Of a stretch of DNA of 64,000 bases, positions 24,167 to 32,295 are shown piece by piece. Made by a program: the position numbers and the translations under genes. Positions within the stretch are counted from its first letter, which is position 1. Each line of letters opens with the position of its first letter. The stretch lies in NCBI GenBank assembly GCA_001777915.1, contig MFFN01000005.1, positions 175,255-239,254 of the forward strand, written 5' to 3'. The notes beneath the pieces are model-generated. The model made no database searches, had not been told where the DNA came from, and saw only the letters and a list, made by a program, of their open reading frames with translations. This stretch comes from Candidatus Edwardsbacteria bacterium RifOxyA12_full_54_48. Lineage in GTDB: Bacteria > Edwardsbacteria > AC1 > EtOH8.

Positions 24167-27085
24167 ATGAGCCAGCGGCAAATTGCCCAAAAACAGATAG
24201 AGAGCCTGATATTAAAATTCCGTCAGAACGAAGAAAGTTATAGGAACGGTTCATACAACGAAACCCAACTGCGCCGGGAGTTTCTTGATCCGTTTTTCGA
24301 GGCGTTGGGTTGGGATGTAACAAATAAAGAGGGCTTGGCCGAGCAGTACAAGGACGTGATCCACGAAGACGCCATCAAGGTTGGGGAGCAGACCAAGGCC
24401 CCGGATTATTCCTTCAGAGTCGGCGGACAGCGCAAGTTTTTTGTGGAAGCCAAGAAGCCGTCGGTTTCCATAAAAGAAGATATCGGCCCGGCCTACCAGG
24501 TGCGGCGTTATTCCTGGTCGGCAAAATTATCTTTGGCTATTCTTTCCGATTTTGACGAATTGGCGGTTTACGACTGCCGCCTAAAGCCCAAGCCCGCCGA
24601 CAAGGCCTCGGTGGGCCGGGTGGCTTTTTACACCTATGACCAATACCTGGAAAAATTCGATGAGATATACGACCTTTTCTCCAAAGAAGCCGTACTAAAG
24701 GGCACATTCGACAAGTTTGCCCAGGCCGACGCCAAAAAGAAGGGCACCAGCGAGGTTGACAAGGAATTCTTAAAGGATATCGAGCACTGGCGGGAGATAC
24801 TGGCCAAGAATCTGGCCATGAGAAATGAAAAGTTAAGTAATGATGACCTGAATTATGCGGTGCAGACCATAATTGACCGGATCATTTTCCTGCGGATATG
24901 TGAAGACCGGAACCTGGAAGCTTCGGAAAATTTAAAAGGTTTGCTAACCTCGGAAAACATTTACAAAAGGCTGATCAACCTTTTCAAACTGGCCGATGAC
25001 CGCTATAACGCCGGGCTGTTCGACTTCACTAAAGACCAGATAACCACACGGCTGAAAATAGACGACAAGACCCTAAGCGAAATAATCGGGCAGATGTATT
25101 ATCCGGCCTCGCCCTACGTGTTCTCCCAGATGCCCATAGAAATATTAGGGCAGGTTTACGAGCAGTTTTTGGGCAAGGTCATCCGCTTAACCGCCGGGCA
25201 TCATGCCAAGGTGGAGGAAAAACCCGAGGTGCGCAAGGCCGGGGGCGTATATTACACCCCGCAATATATCGTTGATTATATTGTGAAGAATACGGTGGGG
25301 GCGTTGTTGGCCCCCAAGTCTGACCCCTCTCCAACCTCTCCCCGCAGCGGAGAGAGGCCTGCATCCCTGACCCCGAAGGAAATCGAATCCATCAAAATAC
25401 TTGACCCCGCCTGCGGCTCCGGCTCGTTCCTGATCGGCGCGTATAAATACCTGCTGGAATACCATTTGAACTGGTATATGGCCAACGAACCCAAGAAATA
25501 CCCCAAGGCCGTTTTTGCCGACGGGCGCGGGGCTTGGCGTTTGACCACCAGCGAGGCCAAGAAGATTCTTTTGAACAATATCTTTGGCGTGGACATTGAC
25601 AGCCAGGCGGTGGAGGTGACAAAGCTGTCCTTGCTTTTGAAGGTGCTGGAGAACGAAAGCCGGGAAGGCATGGAACAGCAGTTGAAGATGTTCAAGGAAC
25701 GGGCCTTGCCAAATATTGATGGAAATATAAAATGCGGGAATAGTTTGATCGGGCCGGATTTTTACGAGGGGCAGATAAACCTCTCCCCGGCCCTCCCCTC
25801 GATGGGAGGGAGTAAGGGTGGGGTTTCTAACGAAGACGGCGCCAAAATAAACCCGTTTGACTGGGAAAGGGAGTTCCCGGTGATAATGAAGCGGGGCGGG
25901 TTTAATGCTGTGATAGGGAACCCGCCGTATAGAATGATACAACCCCATAATACATCAAATGAGATTTTAGATTATACAAAGAGCCATTATACAGTTGCAG
26001 AGTTTAAAATTGATCTATTTCATGTATTTCTTCAAAAAGGTATACGGTTGCAAAAAGATAATGGGTTGCTTGGTTATATTATCCCTGCAACTCTATTAAA
26101 TAATGTACATGTTGAAAACCTTAGAGAATGGATGTTAAACAATGTATGCATTAATAAAATTGGATTAGCAGGGGAAAAAATATTTGAACAGGCAGACGTT
26201 TACACCTGTGTCTTGGTTGTTGAAAAAGAGCCAAGAGAGAATGCCCGGAACAATAACATCATAAAAACAACATTAGAATTAGAAAAAGCAAAATATAATG
26301 CTGGGATTCCTTATCACTGCATTAAACAAAATAGATTCTCAGAACTGGAAGGCAAAGTATGGAATGTTTTGCTTAATGAGAAAAATGTTGGTCTTATCGC
26401 TAAATTAAATAATGAAAATAAAAAGTTGATAGATGTTACGTCTGTCAATAGAGGTTTAATTACTGGCGATAAAGACAAATATATTTCCGAAAGGAAGATG
26501 ACTAATGAGTATGTGCCTATTTTGTCTGGCGGTGATATATTTAGGTACTATGCAAATAACTATTCATCGTTTGTTAAATTTGTTAGGCCTAAGACATCTG
26601 GCGGTTGTTGGGACGAAGCAGTTCATTTTGCAAAGCACAAAGTAGTTATTAGGCAGATAGGCACTAGGCCAACGGCAGCAATTATAGAAAAACCTATTGC
26701 AGTAACAGGTAATATATTTACAATAATTCATCAAGACATAGATGTTGAAAAAACAATATTGGGCATACTGAATTCAAAGTTAATAGAATATTATTGGAAG
26801 TTGTCTTTTTCTGATTTTAAAAACTCGTTTCCACAAGTTACAATATTTAGTTTAGGGCAAGTTCCTATTACAAATAAAGTAAATGATAAAGCTTATAGAA
26901 AAGGCATGGTTGTTTTAGTCGACAAAATGATAAAACTTAAAAGTGATATTAACGGGATTAAAAATCCCAACGAAAAAGAAACCCTAACCCGCCAAATTAC
27001 AGCTACAGATAAGCAGATAGATAAATTGGTTTACGAGCTATACGGATTAACAGAGGAAGAGATAAAGGTGGTGGAGGGGGAATGA
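24167..27085 (+). CDS. Type IIG-like restriction-modification enzyme (nuclease plus N6-adenine methylase)
   Basis: A 972-residue single-chain R-M enzyme of the Eco57I/TaqI-C type. The N-terminal PD-(D/E)XK nuclease motif is PDY (about 79) with FFVEAKK (about 92-97). A helical linker follows. The methylase has motif I DPACGSGSF (about 412) and motif IV GNPPY (about 584), then a target-recognition domain. Two short palindromic repeats sit in frame (25320-25374, 25780-25829) as low-complexity inserts. After the NPPY motif the DNA becomes strongly AT-rich, so the specificity half looks replaced. ATG 24167 follows GAGGT. The stop overlaps the next ATG (ATGA). Confidence 0.88.
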   Translation: MSQRQIAQKQIESLILKFRQNEESYRNGSYNETQLRREFLDPFFEALGWDVTNKEGLAEQYKDVIHEDAIKVGEQTKAPDYSFRVGGQRKFFVEAKKPSVSIKEDIGPAYQVRRYSWSAKLSLAILSDFDELAVYDCRLKPKPADKASVGRVAFYTYDQYLEKFDEIYDLFSKEAVLKGTFDKFAQADAKKKGTSEVDKEFLKDIEHWREILAKNLAMRNEKLSNDDLNYAVQTIIDRIIFLRICEDRNLEASENLKGLLTSENIYKRLINLFKLADDRYNAGLFDFTKDQITTRLKIDDKTLSEIIGQMYYPASPYVFSQMPIEILGQVYEQFLGKVIRLTAGHHAKVEEKPEVRKAGGVYYTPQYIVDYIVKNTVGALLAPKSDPSPTSPRSGERPASLTPKEIESIKILDPACGSGSFLIGAYKYLLEYHLNWYMANEPKKYPKAVFADGRGAWRLTTSEAKKILLNNIFGVDIDSQAVEVTKLSLLLKVLENESREGMEQQLKMFKERALPNIDGNIKCGNSLIGPDFYEGQINLSPALPSMGGSKGGVSNEDGAKINPFDWEREFPVIMKRGGFNAVIGNPPYRMIQPHNTSNEILDYTKSHYTVAEFKIDLFHVFLQKGIRLQKDNGLLGYIIPATLLNNVHVENLREWMLNNVCINKIGLAGEKIFEQADVYTCVLVVEKEPRENARNNNIIKTTLELEKAKYNAGIPYHCIKQNRFSELEGKVWNVLLNEKNVGLIAKLNNENKKLIDVTSVNRGLITGDKDKYISERKMTNEYVPILSGGDIFRYYANNYSSFVKFVRPKTSGGCWDEAVHFAKHKVVIRQIGTRPTAAIIEKPIAVTGNIFTIIHQDIDVEKTILGILNSKLIEYYWKLSFSDFKNSFPQVTIFSLGQVPITNKVNDKAYRKGMVVLVDKMIKLKSDINGIKNPNEKETLTRQITATDKQIDKLVYELYGLTEEEIKVVEGE
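25320..25374. repeat. Palindromic repeat inserted in frame in the R-M gene (copy 1)
   Basis: CCCCTCTCC...CCTCTCC and GGAGAGAGG arms, encoding SDPSPTSPRSGERPASL between the helical linker and methylase motif I, where related enzymes have a short loop. Confidence 0.6.
25780..25829. repeat. Palindromic repeat inserted in frame in the R-M gene (copy 2)
   Basis: CTCTCCCC...CCCTCCC, then GGGAGGGAGTAAGGGTGGGG. It encodes LSPALPSMGGSKGGVS between GPDFYEGQ and the INPFDWEREFP segment that normally follow closely. Confidence 0.6.
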
Positions 27086-27762
27086 TAGATGCCAAAACAA
27101 AATCCGAGGAATTATTTGAAACCCTTTGTAATTCAAATGGCATTTTGTTCAATAAAATTCCCACTGCTTCTGAACAAGGGCTACAGACCCCAGATTATGA
27201 AATTATATTGTTTGACAATCGTGTAATTGTAGAAGTAAAACAGTTCGACCCAAATGATGAAGACTTGATTCTTATTGAAAATTTACGCACAAAGGGCAGT
27301 ACTGGTATTCATGGTGATACTCCTGGGAAAAGAGCAAGACAAAAAATAACGGATGCAATGAAGCAGCTGCATGTATTGGCAAAAGATAAGCAACCAGCAA
27401 TATTGATTTTATACGATAATATAAATATTGGCATTAGGCATACTGATTCATATAATATTAAAACCGCCATGTATGGGCTTGAATGTGTAGACGTTGGTTT
27501 TCCCACTGATATTAAGATAGCGCCGTTAATTATAGACCGGCGAAGAGGTGGAAAGCGGAAGGTTACCGAGCAGCACAATACAACCCTAAGTGCTGTTGTG
27601 ACCCTACACGAAAGTATAAACAGTGAAATATCAGCTATATGCTATCATAATATTTATGCGGCATTACCTTTAAACCCTGAGTGGATGAGATTTAATAATG
27701 TTGTTCACTATACGTTAGAAGAAAAACAAAGGCTTAATTTTCAGGAATGGGTTAAAATATAA
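27082..27762 (+). CDS. Putative PD-(D/E)XK-like nuclease-fold protein
   Basis: I do not recognise a named family. The 226-residue product has TPDYEIILFDNRVIVEVKQF at about residues 31-50. This is a D...ExK pattern like the restriction endonuclease-like core, and close in style to the PDY...VEAKK of the upstream enzyme. It begins inside the R-M stop (ATGA overlap), so it is translationally coupled and may be an accessory nuclease. AT-rich like the rest of the island. Confidence 0.5.
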   Translation: MIDAKTKSEELFETLCNSNGILFNKIPTASEQGLQTPDYEIILFDNRVIVEVKQFDPNDEDLILIENLRTKGSTGIHGDTPGKRARQKITDAMKQLHVLAKDKQPAILILYDNINIGIRHTDSYNIKTAMYGLECVDVGFPTDIKIAPLIIDRRRGGKRKVTEQHNTTLSAVVTLHESINSEISAICYHNIYAALPLNPEWMRFNNVVHYTLEEKQRLNFQEWVKI

Positions 27763-27831
27763 AATAGCACGATATAATAGTCGCAAAAGTTGACCAAATT
27801 CTATATCTTAGCAAACAGTTACTTTCAATTT

Positions 27832-27956
27832 AAAACCCCAACGAAAAAGAAACCATAACCCGCCAAATTGCAGCCACTGACAAGCAGATAGACAAATTAG
27901 TTTACGAGCTATACGGCCTAACCAAGGAAGAGATAAAAGTGGTGAAGGGTGAATGA
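27832..27956 (+). pseudogene. Duplicated 3' end of the R-M gene (remnant)
   Basis: These 125 bases align without gaps to 26961-27085 (constant offset 871) with 15 mismatches by my count, about 88% identity. It still reads as NEKETITRQIAATDKQIDKL and on to VVKGE then TGA, changed only conservatively from the intact copy. As in the intact copy, the stop overlaps the next gene's ATG. No methylase or recognition domain precedes it, so it is the leftover tail of a second R-M allele. Confidence 0.85.
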
Positions 27957-28738
27957 TGATTGAAAACAAAATAGAAATGGAACTACGCAAGTTGCAAATG
28001 CATAAAGTTGTCAGTGTCTTTTTATTAAACGCGGCTAATGCTTTAATGGAGGTTGATGGAGATAAACCAACTTCTTTATTTAAGAAGGATGGCCCCGTGC
28101 CCGACGAGCATCAATACTATAAGATAGAAGTAGGTAGGCGGACGGGGAATTTAATTTCATGGTGTAGCCAGCTTGATTATTCAGTTTTATACATCAGTAA
28201 TTATGCAGCGACATATTCAATGAAAAAATCTGGCATTAGCAGGTATGAGCATTTGGCATACCACATAGAAAACTATTTAATACGGGTTAATTCTGTTTAT
28301 GATAGAGTTTTACAACTAATTGATGCTGTTTTTCATCTGCAAAATGATTCATCTAATTGCCGCCGTGAAGTAATTGTAAATAATATGAAAGTCAAAAGAA
28401 CAGATATACCCCAAGCTTTAAAACCATTAAGTAAGCATCTTGAGAAATACAGACAAGAACGAAATGCAATTATTCATCATGAATCTTATGATGATGATAA
28501 ACTTCGCTATCTTGGTTTATATACAGTCTTAACAGAAAATAATACTGATATCAAATTTAGCTTTAAATCCAATCTACCGTTGCTTAAAAAACAAGCCACT
28601 TCGGATGTTATCAGATGTAAAAAAATAGAATATACTGAATTTAACGTTAAACTGGCTTTAATCCTTTCAAATATATTAGACAAGCTTGAGCAGCACTACA
28701 CAAAAGAAGAAAAATATTTATCAAAAGGTAAGAATTAA
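27953..28738 (+). CDS. HEPN-like protein (putative RNase or toxin)
   Basis: A 261-residue AT-rich gene whose ATG overlaps the stop of the R-M remnant. It is mostly helical. Residues about 165-180 contain YRQERNAIIHHESY, an Rx4H motif typical of HEPN RNases, set in a helix as in the Cthe_2314-like HEPN group. Known HEPN proteins with this motif cut RNA in toxin-antitoxin, CRISPR and abortive-infection systems. That function here is inference. No nucleotidyltransferase antitoxin gene is adjacent. Confidence 0.5.
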   Translation: MMIENKIEMELRKLQMHKVVSVFLLNAANALMEVDGDKPTSLFKKDGPVPDEHQYYKIEVGRRTGNLISWCSQLDYSVLYISNYAATYSMKKSGISRYEHLAYHIENYLIRVNSVYDRVLQLIDAVFHLQNDSSNCRREVIVNNMKVKRTDIPQALKPLSKHLEKYRQERNAIIHHESYDDDKLRYLGLYTVLTENNTDIKFSFKSNLPLLKKQATSDVIRCKKIEYTEFNVKLALILSNILDKLEQHYTKEEKYLSKGKN

Positions 28739-28746
28739 GGTCGTAG

Positions 28747-29553
28747 ATGATAATGATTACTGAACTATTTCAAAAAGAAATACGTGAATTAACAACATCT
28801 TTAATGCAATTCGAAAGTAACGTTATTTCCTGGATAAAGCAGGGATTAGATATTTGGGTAAAGCAGATTGATTTGACCTTTACCAACCTCTATATTGCTT
28901 TAGGGCTATACGAATGGTGGATGGCACCATTTCTCCAAACTTTGACCCCGAATCAGATGGCCTATATTTATAATCGTATAGAAAGTAAACCTAAAAATGT
29001 TGGGAAAAGATATGTAGATATGCTGGTTGTGTTATTATATAGGCAAAACAATTATAAGATGCTTGATAAAATTATTGGAAAATGGTCAAGCAACAATTTT
29101 AGAAAAAGAAACAATATATTCAAGGAAGCTTTGTGGGCACACAAAAAGAAAAAATATGTATTGTCGACGCTTGCTTTGGTCCCTCAAATAGAAGGAATAA
29201 TAAGAGAATTTACAGAAAACACTAAACGCAATGATCCTTGGAGAAATAATTTCAAAAAGAAATATGAATATTGTGGGGATTTAAAAACACAATATGATAA
29301 ACTACTTACAAACAATATAACAACACAAGAGCAAACAACATTGTCAAGAAATCTTAGAATATCATTAAATATAAATCGCATAATTGAACTATTTGATGTT
29401 GTTGATTTTGAAAACCAACAGTCTGTAAATGGATATAACAGGCACGGGATGTTACACGGTTTTTGTAGTAAATACAATGAGGTGAATTCGTTAAAAACAT
29501 TTCTATTGTTGGATTTAATACACGATTTTATTTCCGACAACGTTGTTGTTTGA
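28747..29553 (+). CDS. Second HEPN-like protein, unrelated in sequence to the first
   Basis: A 268-residue helical protein starting eight bases after the previous stop, behind AAGG. The C-terminal part has NGYNRHGMLHGF (about 232-243), an RHxxLHG variant of the HEPN Rx4H motif, followed by a helix (LKTFLLLDLIHDFI), the usual order in that fold. It has Trp-rich N-terminal helices (YEWWMAPF). Its genetic link to the first HEPN gene suggests joint action. ATG 28753 is an alternative start. Confidence 0.5.
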   Translation: MIMITELFQKEIRELTTSLMQFESNVISWIKQGLDIWVKQIDLTFTNLYIALGLYEWWMAPFLQTLTPNQMAYIYNRIESKPKNVGKRYVDMLVVLLYRQNNYKMLDKIIGKWSSNNFRKRNNIFKEALWAHKKKKYVLSTLALVPQIEGIIREFTENTKRNDPWRNNFKKKYEYCGDLKTQYDKLLTNNITTQEQTTLSRNLRISLNINRIIELFDVVDFENQQSVNGYNRHGMLHGFCSKYNEVNSLKTFLLLDLIHDFISDNVVV

Positions 29554-29648
29554 AATGTGTCAATAAATACCACCGCTGCCGTTCAATCTGCCCGCTTAAA
29601 CACAAATTAGTTAACTAACCTTAGTCTATTCGTAAAAGGACAAAACTG

Positions 29649-30320
29649 ATGCGCTTCTTGACAACAAAACAAATATCCGGTGAAATAGAAGGTATATTGC
29701 GTTCCGCCAATGAATTTATAATGCTTGTTTCTCCCTATTTAAGTGTTTCCGATATGTACATTGAAAGGCTTGTAGAGGCCGGTAAGAAAAACATTAAAAT
29801 AGACCTTGTTTTTGGCAAGAAAAAAGACATTTCAACTTCAGAGGAAGAAAAACTTACTGCAATCAAGAATCTCAACGTTCATTATTTGGAAATGCTGCAT
29901 GCCAAATGTTATTTAAATGAAAAGGATGCAGTGATCACCTCCATGAACTTATACGAGTATTCCGAGAAGAACCGGGAAATGGGTATTTACATTTCAAAAG
30001 AAGAAAACTCAAAGTTATATAGTGAGGTTTTAAACGAAGCTTTGTCCATAAAACAAAATGCTGTCCGTCATTATCTGAATGGCGCTAACTCCGTAAAAGA
30101 AAACCACGCAGTCTACAATAATGGTAGGCAAGGATATTGCATCCGTTGCCATGCCAGTATAGATTTTGACCCAACCAGGCCTTTCTGCAGTTTCTGTTAT
30201 AGAACGTGGGCGGAATTCAGCAATATTAATTTTCAAGAAAATTTCTGTCATGTTTGCGGCCGAGAAGCTAATACATCAATGAAAAAAACTATGTGCGGCA
30301 GTTGTTTTAGAACGTTTTAA
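29649..30320 (+). CDS. Phospholipase D-fold protein with C-terminal zinc ribbons
   Basis: A 223-residue protein. Residues 1-130 are a single PLD domain: IMLVSPYLSVSD, then the HxK motif LHAKCYLNEKDAVITSMNLYEYS with the downstream Asn and Glu. A single HKD implies a dimer, as in Nuc/BfiI-type nucleases. The C-terminal 80 residues hold four CxxC pairs (YCIRCH, FCSFCY, FCHVCG, MCGSCF), i.e. two zinc ribbons likely to bind nucleic acid. It follows the HEPN pair by 95 bases and shares their AT-rich composition. Nuclease activity is likely but unproven. Confidence 0.7.
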   Translation: MRFLTTKQISGEIEGILRSANEFIMLVSPYLSVSDMYIERLVEAGKKNIKIDLVFGKKKDISTSEEEKLTAIKNLNVHYLEMLHAKCYLNEKDAVITSMNLYEYSEKNREMGIYISKEENSKLYSEVLNEALSIKQNAVRHYLNGANSVKENHAVYNNGRQGYCIRCHASIDFDPTRPFCSFCYRTWAEFSNINFQENFCHVCGREANTSMKKTMCGSCFRTF

Positions 30321-30401
30321 AAATAAACTATACATTCACAACAAACCCATAACAGACCATTTTTTATTGACTTTCCAAATATTAACAGGTAGAAACCCTT
30401 A

Positions 30402-30427
30402 AGGCCTTTTACAAGGCCTATTTTTTT
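30402..30427 (+). terminator. Rho-independent terminator closing the accessory island
   Basis: AGGCCTT (30402-30408), loop TTAC, AAGGCCT (30413-30419), A, then seven T. Confidence 0.8.
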
Positions 30428-30444
30428 GCCCAAAAAGTGGCCTT

Positions 30445-30960
30445 GTGTGGATTAAACCAAAGGCATTTCGCAATGACCGCCCTCCGCCATTAGCAGGTAG
30501 TCCGTATAGGCGGACAGGCCAACCCCCTCTCCTCCACGGCGGATCTGCGACAATGTGGAGGGGGAATAACGCACCCCTTCCCTTACGGGGAAGAGCCTGC
30601 ACTGAGAAGAATTATATTTATTCAAGCGAAGGGGCAGGGGTTAGGACGGGAGAGGTGGGTTTATGACTCACCCACTTCGAAAGGGCAATACTGGCAAACC
30701 TCAGTGCAGGCTCTTGATCCCCTCTTTTTAGAGGGGAGGGTTTGGATTGCTTTGTTAGTGTAAAGATATGCCATCTCGCAATGACGGTTCCCTCGCCAGA
30801 TTTATCTGGAGAGGGGTAGGGTGAGGTCGGTAAAACCCTGGATTCCTGTCTTCACAGGAATGACTGGGGGTGGCGCTAAAAGTAAAAACCTTTGCGTTCT
30901 TAGTGCCTTAGCGGTAAAAGAATCAGCGGGTATCTGCGTAAATCAGCGTCCCATAAAAAT
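30445..30960. repeat. Cluster of dispersed repeats in a geneless 0.7-kb gap
   Basis: No credible gene lies between 30321 and 31047. The gap holds CCTCTCC/GGAGGGGG arms (30516-30565) and CCCCTTCCC...GGGGCAGGGG. It also holds two opposed AAGAGCCTGCACTGAG/CTCAGTGCAGGCTCTT arms (30591-30606 and 30700-30715). Further on are CCCTC...GAGGGGAGGG, ATTCCTGTCTTCACAGGAAT (30841-30860), and finally CCTTTGCGTTCTTAGTGCCTTAGCGG and ATCAGCG...ATCAGCG segments of the other repeat family. Successive insertion of repeats at the island border is the simplest reading. Confidence 0.6.
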
Positions 30961-30989
30961 CAAATATTTTTCACAAATATATTGCAAAG

Positions 30990-31018
30990 TTGACATAAAA
31001 TTTGGTATTATGTAAGTT
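30990..31018 (+). promoter_or_regulatory. Possible promoter of the flavoprotein gene
   Basis: Consensus TTGACA (30990-30995), a 17-base spacer and a weak -10 TAAGTT (31013-31018). The predicted leader is short and carries AAGGT at 31036-31040. Confidence 0.4.
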
Positions 31019-31047
31019 ATTGTAGATACACAAATAAGGTCAATTTT

Positions 31048-32295
31048 ATCGCTACTTCGGAAAAATCAAAAATAGATGTAATAGTCATCGGCGGTGGTCC
31101 TGCAGGGATGATGGCGGCCGGAAAAGCGGCCGAAAGCGGATCGTCTGTTATTTTATTGGAAAAAATGCCTTCCCTGGGCAAAAAACTGTTGATCACCGGT
31201 CAGGGCCGCTGCAACATCACCAATAACCTGGAAGTAAAGAAATTCATCGCCGACTGCGGCCCCCAGGCCCTGTTCCTGTTCGGTCCGCTGACCCGATTCG
31301 GTTTTGAATCCACCTTAAAATTCTTCGAAGAACTGGGCCTCAAGTGCAAGCTGGAGCGGGGCGGGCGGTATTTCCCGGAGAGCGACAGCTCTCGCGACGT
31401 GCTGGAGGCATTGGAGGGATATCTGGCTGCCGGAAGGGCCAAGGTGACAACCAATGTCAGGGTCACCGGCATCCGAAAAGAACGGGAGGGATTCAGCGTT
31501 ACGGCCGGAACCGAAGTTTACCGATCGAACAGATTGGTCATTGCCACCGGGGGCAAGTCCTATCCCGGCACCGGCTCCACCGGGGACGGGTACTCCTGGG
31601 CCGCAGATCTGGGGCACAAGGTCACTCCATTGAAACCATCGGATGTGCCGCTCAATGTCAAAGAGGATTTCGTAAAGGAACTGCAGGGCTTAAGCTTGAA
31701 AAATTCGGAACTGACCTTTGGACGGGGCTCCAAAAAAATAAAATATTTCGGGGAGATGCTTTTCACCCACTACGGCATCTCCGGGCCGATCGTGCTGGAT
31801 GCCAGCCGCGCGGTAGGCCTCTGGCTGGATACTGGCCCGGTGGATTGTCATTTGGACCTGAAACCGGCCCTGGATGAAGAGACATTAAATCGGCGGCTGC
31901 AAAGAGAGATCGTCGAATCTGGCAAAAAGACCTTCAAAATATTCATCAAGGAATACCTGCCGGCCAAGCTGATACCGGTGTTCATAGCACTTTGCGGGAT
32001 CGGCGACGACCTGAGGGTCAACCAGTTGAACGCCGCACAGCGCAAAAAAGTCATCGAGCTTTTAAAGGATATCAGATTTACGGTGACATCCTTGCGGGGC
32101 TTCGACGAAGCGGTGGTGACGGCCGGCGGGGTGGATCCCGACCAGATAGATCAGGCCACCATGGAATCCAAAAAGGTCAGGGGATTATATTTCTGCGGGG
32201 AGATACTGAATCTGGACGGGCCCTGCGGCGGGTACAACCTGCAGATAGCCTGGTCCACCGGGTTCCTGGCAGGCAAAAGCTCAGGGGAAAAGTAA
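31048..32295 (+). CDS. HI0933-family FAD-binding oxidoreductase; no canonical start codon
   Basis: A flavoprotein of the HI0933/BaiN family (often annotated aminoacetone oxidase-like). The FAD motif VIVIGGGPAGMMAAGKAAE begins before the first ATG (31108), so the true start must lie upstream. The frame is open from 30994 yet contains no ATG, GTG or TTG there. ATC at 31048 lies seven bases after AAGGT and gives 415 residues with a proper N-terminus, so an AUC start is proposed. Other family marks: GQGRCNITNN, RYFPESDSS, IATGGKSYPGTGSTGDGY, THYGISGP, CGEILNLDGPCGGYNLQ. The real substrate is unknown. Confidence 0.85.
   Translation: MATSEKSKIDVIVIGGGPAGMMAAGKAAESGSSVILLEKMPSLGKKLLITGQGRCNITNNLEVKKFIADCGPQALFLFGPLTRFGFESTLKFFEELGLKCKLERGGRYFPESDSSRDVLEALEGYLAAGRAKVTTNVRVTGIRKEREGFSVTAGTEVYRSNRLVIATGGKSYPGTGSTGDGYSWAADLGHKVTPLKPSDVPLNVKEDFVKELQGLSLKNSELTFGRGSKKIKYFGEMLFTHYGISGPIVLDASRAVGLWLDTGPVDCHLDLKPALDEETLNRRLQREIVESGKKTFKIFIKEYLPAKLIPVFIALCGIGDDLRVNQLNAAQRKKVIELLKDIRFTVTSLRGFDEAVVTAGGVDPDQIDQATMESKKVRGLYFCGEILNLDGPCGGYNLQIAWSTGFLAGKSSGEK

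Noticed and set aside
27082..27762. Vsr-type or HNH endonuclease for the gene after the R-M enzyme
   Set aside because: No HNH or Vsr catalytic pattern is present; only a D...ExK arrangement is visible, so it is left as a nuclease-fold candidate.
30445..30960. CRISPR array in the repeat-rich gap
   Set aside because: Repeat units differ from one another and are not regularly spaced; no cas gene nearby.
30990..31015. Possible dif site (GACATAA ... TTATGTAAG)
   Set aside because: The two arms are separated by nine rather than six bases and match the Xer consensus only partly; the TTGACA is better explained as a promoter element.
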